64,000 nt of DNA, taken from contig JADJET010000008.1 of assembly GCA_016708925.1 (NCBI GenBank), positions 62,001-126,000 of the forward strand, in the 5' to 3' direction. This document shows positions 58,320-64,000 of the stretch, one piece after another. The notes under the pieces were generated by a model. The model did no database searches, was not told where the DNA came from, and saw only the letters and a list, made by a program, of their open reading frames with translations. Every line of letters starts with the position of its first letter. The first letter of the stretch is position 1. The translations under genes and the position numbers were made by a program. This stretch comes from Gammaproteobacteria bacterium (GTDB taxonomy: Bacteria > Pseudomonadota > Gammaproteobacteria > Pseudomonadales > Porticoccaceae).

Positions 58320-58396
58320 TGGTCGGAGAGACAGGATTTGAACCTGCGACCCCTGCCTCCCGAAGGCAGTGCTCTACCAGTCTGAGCTACTCTCCG
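58320..58396 (-). tRNA. tRNA-Pro (anticodon CGG)
   Basis: 77 bases on the minus strand including encoded CCA. It starts CGGAGAG (the unusual C1 of tRNA-Pro) pairing with CTCTCCG. The D arm is GCTCAGACTGGTAGAGC, and the anticodon stem CTGCC/GGCAG has loop TTCGGGA giving CGG. The T arm contains GTTCAAATC. A good promoter lies just upstream. Confidence 0.93.
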
Positions 58397-58420
58397 TCAT
58401 GCCCCCGCTGGGGGCGGCGC

Positions 58421-58448
58421 ATTATAGCACCGGGCCTTGCGCTGTAAA
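58421..58448 (-). promoter_or_regulatory. sigma-70 promoter of tRNA-Pro
   Basis: On the minus strand TTTACA (58448-58443) and a perfect TATAAT (58426-58421) are separated by 16 bases, followed by a GC-rich discriminator (GCGCCGCCCCC) typical of stringently controlled stable-RNA promoters. The tRNA begins 24 bases after the -10. Confidence 0.75.
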
Positions 58449-58646
58449 TTGGCGCGGCGCAGTGTCCCGGTAAATCGCCTGGGAAAGCCGGCGGGGGCCG
58501 CAGGTCGTTTGCATCCGGGGTGCGGCGCTCTTAGGATAGGGTCGAGTCGCGCGGTACGCCGTTGCGAGTTGCAGCGTCCGGATGCTTGCGCCCGGACCAC
58601 AGAAGAAGAACGAGACGTCGCGCACAACCAGGGCGGTTACGCAACC

Positions 58647-59306
58647 ATGGGCTCAGTACATCCATCCAGCACCGACAAGATCCGTGAAAAGAAGCGGCAG
58701 TTTCTCGCGCGCGAGCAGCGGATCGTCGAGCGGGCGCTGCGCTGCCTGTTGCGCGATGGCATCGATCAGGTGACCGTGGCAGCCATCGCGGAAGAGGCGG
58801 GGATCGGCAAGGGCACGGTCTACAAGCACTTTCAGAGTAAATCCGAAATTCTCGCGCGCATCCTGCTCGACTATGAAAGCCGTATCCGCGCCAACATGGA
58901 TGCGGGTATCGCGGCCGCCGAAGCCGGCAATCCCGGCGCCATGGTGAAGGCCTATTTCCATTCGCGGCTTTCCAATCCGGAGCTGGATCGTCTGGTGCAG
59001 CAGCTCGAAGAGCGTATTCAGGATGATCCGCTGGTGGCGAAGCAGGTCGGCGAACTGCACGAGATGCGGCGCATGACCATTGATCGGATTGGTGCGATGG
59101 TCGGTCAGCTCATCGGCCGCGGCGTACTCGAAGACGTTCCGCCCCACTATCACTACCTCGCCTGCTGGGCGCTCGTGCAGGGCGCCGTGGATGTGTGTTT
59201 CAACAAGGGGTTCGCCGACCAGTTCACCGACAAGGAAGATCTGCTGCGGTTCATCACCGGCATCGGGATGACCATGGGCAACAAGGGTCAGTTGCGGGAC
59301 ATCTGA
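58647..59306 (+). CDS. TetR-family transcriptional regulator
   Basis: 219 residues from ATG 58647. The N-terminal helix-turn-helix VTVAAIAEEAGIGKGTVYKHFQSKSEIL (about residues 42-69) is canonical. The C-terminal ligand domain (HEMRRMTIDRIGAMVGQLI) is of no assigned type. It may control the DUF1285 and carboxylesterase genes immediately downstream on the same strand. Longer upstream readings were rejected. Confidence 0.9.
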   Translation: MGSVHPSSTDKIREKKRQFLAREQRIVERALRCLLRDGIDQVTVAAIAEEAGIGKGTVYKHFQSKSEILARILLDYESRIRANMDAGIAAAEAGNPGAMVKAYFHSRLSNPELDRLVQQLEERIQDDPLVAKQVGELHEMRRMTIDRIGAMVGQLIGRGVLEDVPPHYHYLACWALVQGAVDVCFNKGFADQFTDKEDLLRFITGIGMTMGNKGQLRDI

Positions 59307-59311
59307 GCGCC

Positions 59312-59863
59312 GTGCCCCAGCTTTCGCTCGACGACATTCAGGCCGACGCCGAGCGCGCCCGTGCCGGGGTCGAGCTACCTCCGGTGGAATCCTGGAATCC
59401 ACGCCTGTCCGGCGACATCGATATCCGCATTGCGCGCGACGGTACCTGGTACCACGAAGGTGGCGCCATTACCCGCCGGGAACTGGTGCGCCTCTTTTCC
59501 GGCCTGCTCAAGCGCGAAGGGGACGCGTACTTTCTGGTCACCCCGGTCGAAAAGTGGCGCATCCAGGTCGAAGACGCGCCCTTTGTGATCGTGGCGCTGG
59601 CGCGCGAAGTCGATGCCGCCGGGATGCAGCACCTGGTGTTTGCCACCAACGTCGGTGATCAGGTGATCGCCGGGCCGGATCATCCGCTGCGCGTTGTCGA
59701 GACCTCGGAACGGGGGGCAGCGCCCTATCTGCGGGTACGGCGCAACCTCGAAGCCCTGCTGAGCCGGCCGGTGTACTACCAACTGGCGGAGATCGCCGAG
59801 CCGGCCCCCGACGGAAATGGTCACGGCGTTGCCAGCGGCGGCATTTTTTATCGCCTCGCTTGA
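59312..59863 (+). CDS. DUF1285 family protein
   Basis: 183-residue soluble protein from GTG 59312, five bases past the TetR stop. Family segments: PRLSGDIDIRIARDGTWYHEGGAITRRELVRLFSGLLKREGDAYFLVTPVEKWRIQVEDAPFV. The usual two-domain beta fold is predicted. Function unknown across proteobacteria. Confidence 0.88.
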   Translation: MPQLSLDDIQADAERARAGVELPPVESWNPRLSGDIDIRIARDGTWYHEGGAITRRELVRLFSGLLKREGDAYFLVTPVEKWRIQVEDAPFVIVALAREVDAAGMQHLVFATNVGDQVIAGPDHPLRVVETSERGAAPYLRVRRNLEALLSRPVYYQLAEIAEPAPDGNGHGVASGGIFYRLA

Positions 59864-59949
59864 ATCCGGTGGCGCAGCGCGGCACGCGACATTCCTTGCG
59901 AGCGTTTTCCGCGAGAATTTTTCAACGTTACAAAACCCGGAGCATCATC

Positions 59950-61491
59950 ATGACTGGTACCACAGCGACACCGATCGTCGAGATCGGCAGCGGCAAGTTG
60001 CAGGGCAATGAAAAGGGTGGCGTGCTGGCATTCAAGGGCATTCCCTATGCGGCGCCGCCGGTCGGCGAACGGCGCTGGCTGCCGCCGGCGGACCCGCTGC
60101 CCTGGGCCGGGGTGCGCGCTGCCGGTGAATTCGGCGCCTGGGCGCCGCAGAACAAGGGCGCGCTGGACGATGTCATGGGCGCCGAAGTCGGCGCGCAATC
60201 CGAAGACTGCCTGAGCCTCAATATCTGGACGCCCGGGCTCGCCGGCAAGCGGCCGGTGATGGTGTGGATCCACGGCGGCGGCTTCACCATCGGCTCGGGC
60301 GCCCAGGGTATCTACGAGGGCGGCACCCTTGCCCGCCACGGCGACGTGGTGGTGGTCACCATCAATTACCGGCTGGGAATCCTGGGGTTCGCGCCGCTTG
60401 CCGCGGTGACCGGTGGCCGCATTCCGGCGACCGGCAATGAGGGGCTGCTCGATCAGGTCAAGGCGCTGGCCTGGGTGCGCGACAACATTGCGCATTTCGG
60501 CGGCGATCCCGGCAATGTCACCATCTTCGGCGAATCCGCCGGCGGCATGAGCGTCGGCAACCTGCTCGCCCTGCCCGCCGCGCGGGGGTTGTTTCACAAG
60601 GCGATTCCCCAGTCCGGCGCCTGTCACACCTGCGCCGACCCCGGGACCGCCCTGCGGCGTGGCGAGGCCATCCTCAAGGCCATGGAGCTCGACGCCGATG
60701 GCCTGCGCAAGGCCCCGTTCGCCGACCTGCTGCGCGCCCAGCGCCTGCTGGAAGGCGGGCGCGTCGAAGGCTATCCCCTGGCCGTGATCGGGGGCCTGCC
60801 GTTCATGCCGGTGGCGGACGGCGTGGTCATGCCCCACAACCCCATCGATGCGGTGGCGGCGGGCGTTGCCGCCGGTATCCCGGTGCTGGCGGGCAGTACG
60901 CTGGATGAGTGGAAGCTGTTCGGTATTCCGGCCAAGGCCATCCAGCAACTTGACGAAGCCGGCCTCGCCAAACGCCTGGGTTACCTGGTGGGCGACGAGC
61001 ACACGCCCGGCCTGGTCGCCGCCTACCGCGCCGCGCTGCCGGCGCGCGGGATCGAGCCGAGTGTTCCCGAAATCTTCATGGCGATCCAGACCGACCGCAT
61101 TTTCCGCATTCCGGCGTTGCGTCTGCTGGAGCGCCAGCGCCCCCACGAGGCGCGGGTGTTCAATTACCTGTTCGACTGGTGTTCACCCGCGATTGGTGGG
61201 CGCCTGGGTTCGCCCCACGCGGTGGAGCTTGCCTATGTGTTCGGCACCTACACCAAGCCGGGAGCGGAAAAATTCTACGGCGAAGGGGAGGGCGCCGCCG
61301 CCCTGGCGACCATGACCATGGATGCCTGGACGCGGTTCGCCCACGAGGGCGATCCCGGCTGGCCCGCCTATGAGACCGGGAAGCGCACCACCGCGCTGCT
61401 CGGCGCCAGTCGGCGCATCCTCGACAAGCCCCTGGAAGCCGAGCGCCGCGCCTGGGAGCAGGTGCCGGACCGCTGGCTGGGATCGCTCTGA
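59950..61491 (+). CDS. Type B carboxylesterase
   Basis: 513-residue serine esterase of the cholinesterase/lipase family from ATG 59950, without a signal peptide. The nucleophile Ser196 lies in TIFGESAGGMSVG. The oxyanion-hole strand is VMVWIHGGGFTIGSG, the acid is probably in STLDEWKLFG and the His is in GSPHAVELAYVFG. It hydrolyses carboxylic esters; the substrate is unknown. Together with the TetR and DUF1285 genes it forms a short co-directional run. Confidence 0.92.
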   Translation: MTGTTATPIVEIGSGKLQGNEKGGVLAFKGIPYAAPPVGERRWLPPADPLPWAGVRAAGEFGAWAPQNKGALDDVMGAEVGAQSEDCLSLNIWTPGLAGKRPVMVWIHGGGFTIGSGAQGIYEGGTLARHGDVVVVTINYRLGILGFAPLAAVTGGRIPATGNEGLLDQVKALAWVRDNIAHFGGDPGNVTIFGESAGGMSVGNLLALPAARGLFHKAIPQSGACHTCADPGTALRRGEAILKAMELDADGLRKAPFADLLRAQRLLEGGRVEGYPLAVIGGLPFMPVADGVVMPHNPIDAVAAGVAAGIPVLAGSTLDEWKLFGIPAKAIQQLDEAGLAKRLGYLVGDEHTPGLVAAYRAALPARGIEPSVPEIFMAIQTDRIFRIPALRLLERQRPHEARVFNYLFDWCSPAIGGRLGSPHAVELAYVFGTYTKPGAEKFYGEGEGAAALATMTMDAWTRFAHEGDPGWPAYETGKRTTALLGASRRILDKPLEAERRAWEQVPDRWLGSL

Positions 61492-61499
61492 GCGGGTCG

Positions 61500-61546
61500 G
61501 CCAGCGATGGGCGGCGCCCGGAAGGATGCCGCCCGCTCTCGCTGGC
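61500..61546. terminator. long imperfect hairpin after the carboxylesterase gene
   Basis: GCCAGCGA...GGGCGGC pairs with GCCGCCC...CGCTGGC over about 47 bases starting 9 bases after the stop codon. No T-run follows, so it is a plausible but atypical terminator. Confidence 0.45.
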
Positions 61547-61562
61547 ACTGATCGCCATTGAG

Positions 61563-61586
61563 GAATAAGAAAACAAATATTTATTC
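61563..61586. promoter_or_regulatory. AT-rich palindrome upstream of the sulfate operon (possible CysB site)
   Basis: GAATAA (61563-61568) and TTATTC (61581-61586) form an inverted repeat in an AT-rich island 142 bases before sbp. CysB boxes of sulfur-assimilation operons are of this half-site form. The assignment is by position and motif only. Confidence 0.45.
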
Positions 61587-61727
61587 TTTTGATCGATAAG
61601 TTGGGTCCGTTATCGTGCCGCCAGGAAATACCGAGCCGCTGTCCCGCAGGGCCAGCGCTCTTTGCCTGACGGCCCTCATGCCCAGTGTGCTCTGGGGCGA
61701 GCGTCGTCCGCCGACCGAGCCTGCTGA

Positions 61728-62738
61728 ATGTTCCGAAAGTTCCTTCTCTTCGCCACCCTTGCCTTGCCGCTCGCCGCCCAGGCAGGGGTGGAGCTGCTCA
61801 ATGTGTCCTACGACCCGACCTACAAGCTGTACAAGGAGTACAACCGGGCGTTTGCCGAGTACTGGCAGGAACAGACCGGCGTTGCGGTGACGATCAAGCA
61901 GTCCCACGGCGGTTCCGGCAAACAGGCGCGGGCGGTGATCGATGGCTTGCGCGCCGATGTGGTGACCCTGGCACTCGCCAGCGATATCGACGCGATTGCC
62001 GCGCGCAGCGGCAAGCTTTCCGCCGACTGGCAGACGCGGTTGCCGAACCACAGCGTGCCCTACACCTCGACCATCGTGTTTCTGGTACGCAAGGGCAATC
62101 CGCGCCAGATCCGCGACTGGGATGATCTGGTGCGCCCCGGTGTGGCCGTGATCACGCCCAATCCCAAGACTTCGGGCGGCGCGCGCTGGAACTACCTCGC
62201 CGCCTGGGCTTACGCGAAGAAGCATCTGGAAGGCGAGGCTGCGGTGCGGGATTTCATCGCCCGGCTCTATCGCAATGTGCCGGTGCTCGATACTGGCGCA
62301 CGCGGCTCAACCACGACCTTTACCCAGCGCGGCATCGGCGATGTCCTGGTTTCCTGGGAGAGCGAAGCCTTGCTGGCATTGCACGAGCTGCCGCCGGGCC
62401 AGTTCGAAATCGTTACGCCGTCGCTGTCGATTCTGGCCGAACCGCCGGTGGCGGTGGTGGAAAGCAATGCCGCCAGGCACGGGACCAGCGCCATCGCCCG
62501 CGCGTATCTGGAATATCTCTATTCGCCGGTGGGCCAGCGTCTGGCGGCGCGGCATTATTACCGCCCGGTCGCGCCCGCACACGCCGATCCGGCCGACCTT
62601 GCCCGCTTCCCGCAACTGGAACTGGCGACGGTGGCCGAGTTTGGCGGTTGGCAACAGGCACAGCAGACCCATTTCGCGGAGGGCGGGGTGTTCGATCAGA
62701 TTCTGGCCGCCGCCAGCAGCGGAGTGGCGATACCGTGA
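61728..62738 (+). CDS. sbp: Sulfate ABC transporter periplasmic binding protein
   Basis: 336 residues; signal peptide [16 protein letters not shown] (about residue 19). Sbp/CysP hallmarks: [56 protein letters not shown] and [22 protein letters not shown]. Sulfate or thiosulfate is bound by backbone and Ser side chains in these segments. First gene of sbp-cysT-cysW. ATG 61728. Confidence 0.93.
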   Translation: MFRKFLLFATLALPLAAQAGVELLNVSYDPTYKLYKEYNRAFAEYWQEQTGVAVTIKQSHGGSGKQARAVIDGLRADVVTLALASDIDAIAARSGKLSADWQTRLPNHSVPYTSTIVFLVRKGNPRQIRDWDDLVRPGVAVITPNPKTSGGARWNYLAAWAYAKKHLEGEAAVRDFIARLYRNVPVLDTGARGSTTTFTQRGIGDVLVSWESEALLALHELPPGQFEIVTPSLSILAEPPVAVVESNAARHGTSAIARAYLEYLYSPVGQRLAARHYYRPVAPAHADPADLARFPQLELATVAEFGGWQQAQQTHFAEGGVFDQILAAASSGVAIP

Positions 62739-62764
62739 CGATTCGCCCGGGGAGTGTCTGAATC

Positions 62765-63667
62765 ATGAGGTCCGTTGTTGCGCCCCCCGCCGCCGGGCGC
62801 CCGCGTTCGGCGCTGCCCGGCTTCGGGCTTTCCCTGGGATTTGCGATCACCTACCTGAGCCTGATCGTGCTGATCCCGCTGGCGGGGGTGTTTACCAAGG
62901 CGGCGGGGCTCGGCTGGGACGGCCTGTGGCAGGTGCTGGGCGAGCCGCGTGTGCTGAGCGCACTGAAATTGTCGTTCGGCACCGCGTTCGTCGCGGCCTG
63001 TGTCAACGCCGTGTTCGGCACGCTCGTCGCCTGGGTGTTCGTGCGCTACGAATTTCCCGGCAAGCGCCTGTTCGACGCCACCATCGATCTGCCCTTTGCG
63101 CTGCCGACGGCAGTGGCGGGCATCGCGCTCACGGCGCTCTATGCCGGTAACGGCTGGATTGGTCAGTGGCTCGAACCCGCCGGCATCAAAATCGCCTTCA
63201 CCCCGCTCGGCATCGTGGTGGCGCTGACCTTCGTCGGTCTGCCGTTCGTGGTGCGCACCCTGGAACCGGTGCTGCGCGACGCCGAAAAAGAACTGGAAGA
63301 AGCCGCCGCATCGCTGGGCGCGACGCGCTGGCAGACGGTCACCCGGGTGATCCTGCCGGCCGTTTTGCCGGCGCTGGTGACCGGCTTCGCGCTGGCCTTT
63401 GCGCGCGGCGTGGGTGAATACGGCTCGGTGATCTTTATCGCCGGCAATCTGCCGCAGGTGTCCGAGATCGCGCCGCTGCTGATCATCATCAAGCTCGAAG
63501 AGCTCAACTACGGCGGCGCCGCGGCGGTGGCGGTTGCCATGCTGGTGATTTCCTTCACGCTGCTGCTGGCGATCAACACCCTGCAAGCCTGGTCGAATCG
63601 CCACCGGCAGCGCAGCCGCGCGGCGCCGGCGCTCCCGCATCCGGTATTGCAGGGGGAAGGCTCATGA
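62765..63667 (+). CDS. cysT: Sulfate ABC transporter permease CysT (CysU)
   Basis: 300-residue inner-membrane permease. Six helices are visible, and the EAA loop for ATPase docking reads EEAAASLGATRWQTVTRVILPAVLPAL. FALPTAVAGIALTALYAGNGWIG is typical of CysT. The stop overlaps the cysW start (ATGA). The start at ATG 62765 follows sbp by 26 bases. Confidence 0.94.
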   Translation: MRSVVAPPAAGRPRSALPGFGLSLGFAITYLSLIVLIPLAGVFTKAAGLGWDGLWQVLGEPRVLSALKLSFGTAFVAACVNAVFGTLVAWVFVRYEFPGKRLFDATIDLPFALPTAVAGIALTALYAGNGWIGQWLEPAGIKIAFTPLGIVVALTFVGLPFVVRTLEPVLRDAEKELEEAAASLGATRWQTVTRVILPAVLPALVTGFALAFARGVGEYGSVIFIAGNLPQVSEIAPLLIIIKLEELNYGGAAAVAVAMLVISFTLLLAINTLQAWSNRHRQRSRAAPALPHPVLQGEGS

Positions 63668-64000
63668 ACCAGGCCACCGACCACTCGCTGCTCGATCCGC
63701 CGCAGCTGCCCTTCGAGCCGCTGCTCCAGCGCAATGCCGTGGTCACCGAGCAGCCCTGGGTACGCTGGCTGCTCACCGCGGCGGCGCTGGTGTTCCTCGG
63801 CTTCTTTTTGCTGCTGCCGCTGGTCGGCGTATTCACTGAGGCGCTGCGCCATGGACTCGGCGTGTATTGGCAAGCGTTGACGGATTCCGACGCCCTCGAC
63901 GCGGTGCGTCTGACGCTGCTGGTGGCGGCGATCGCGGTGCCGCTCAACCTGGTCTTCGGTGTGGCCGCGGCCTGGGCCATCGCCAAGTTCGAATTTCGCG
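63664..64000 (+). CDS. cysW: Sulfate ABC transporter permease CysW (3' partial)
   Basis: Open frame from ATG 63664, overlapping the cysT stop by four bases and running off the right edge after 112 codons. The first membrane helix (WLLTAAALVFLGFFLLLPLVGVF) and the loop TEALRHGLGVYWQALTDSDALDAVRLTLLVAAIAVPLNLVFGVAAAWAI match CysW. cysA should follow outside the window. Confidence 0.93.
   Translation, partial: MNQATDHSLLDPPQLPFEPLLQRNAVVTEQPWVRWLLTAAALVFLGFFLLLPLVGVFTEALRHGLGVYWQALTDSDALDAVRLTLLVAAIAVPLNLVFGVAAAWAIAKFEFR

Noticed and set aside
57989..58447. A 152-codon plus-strand gene before and across tRNA-Pro
   Set aside because: Its second half is the antisense of the tRNA (the usual GFEPATP artefact) and the first half has no recognisable features.

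Overview
The window is about 64 kb of GC-rich DNA (roughly two-thirds G+C by eye) from a gammaproteobacterial chromosome. Pointers are bamD divergent from rluD-pgeF, a complete Pseudomonas-type minor pilin cluster (fimT-pilV-pilW-pilX-pilY1-pilE), prmB next to aroC, and DUF1302/DUF1329 proteins next to an MMPL exporter. A hydrocarbon-using or oligotrophic lineage near Nevskiales/Immundisolibacterales would fit, but the genus cannot be named from sequence alone. Both window ends cut a gene (a czcA-type RND pump on the left, cysW on the right).

Layout. 0-13.3 kb: heavy-metal RND pump (partial), bamD, rluD, frameshifted pgeF, an Smr endonuclease, a large PAS-GGDEF-EAL c-di-GMP enzyme, and a MoxR ATPase/VWA (CoxD/CoxE-like) pair. 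13.3-15.4 kb: a TorF-like porin and a secreted glycine-rich collagen-like protein. 15.4-25.9 kb: urea import and urease maturation on the minus strand, in the order unknown Cys-rich protein, ureE, ureF, ureG, then urtA-B-C-D-E. Between ureG and urtA lies foreign material: a decayed second copy of the ureG 3' end, a MOSC-protein remnant, and a plus-strand gene flanked by two attC-like sites, read here as an integron gene cassette. 26-34.2 kb: a RIO kinase, an emrB/emrA/marR efflux operon, an IS5-type transposase remnant, a crotonase, an FkbM methyltransferase, tRNA-Arg and a HopJ-family protein. 34.6-41.5 kb: type IV pilus minor pilin operon. 41.8-50.5 kb: CPXCG protein, thiolase, prmB, aroC, an MFS transporter, a Rieske oxygenase (frameshifted), an alpha/beta hydrolase and an LLM flavin oxidoreductase. 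50.7-57.9 kb: DUF1302, DUF1329, YCF48-like and MMPL exporter (frameshifted). 58.3-64 kb: tRNA-Pro, a TetR regulator, DUF1285, a carboxylesterase and the sulfate ABC transporter genes sbp-cysT-cysW.

How the genes work together. UrtABCDE imports urea and UreEFG loads nickel into urease; the urease subunits are not in the window. A sigma-54-type promoter (GG-N10-GC) precedes urtA, as expected for nitrogen control. The pilus cluster supplies the minor pilins and PilY1 tip protein that prime type IV pilus assembly. The 50-58 kb module looks like an envelope system for hydrophobic compounds, and the neighbouring Rieske, hydrolase, LLM, crotonase and thiolase genes suggest breakdown of aromatic or alicyclic compounds, although no substrate can be read from the sequence.

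The most unusual object is the integron-type cassette at 22.0-22.95 kb. It encodes a 260-residue protein with an N-terminal nucleoside-deoxyribosyltransferase/TIR-like domain and a C-terminal winged-helix-like domain, in visibly AT-richer DNA, with no integrase nearby. A role in phage defence or nucleotide signalling is inference. Four genes (pgeF, pilY1, the Rieske oxygenase, the MMPL exporter) carry single-base frameshifts. Three of these are explained by one missing G in a GGGG run, so sequencing or assembly error must be excluded before calling them pseudogenes.
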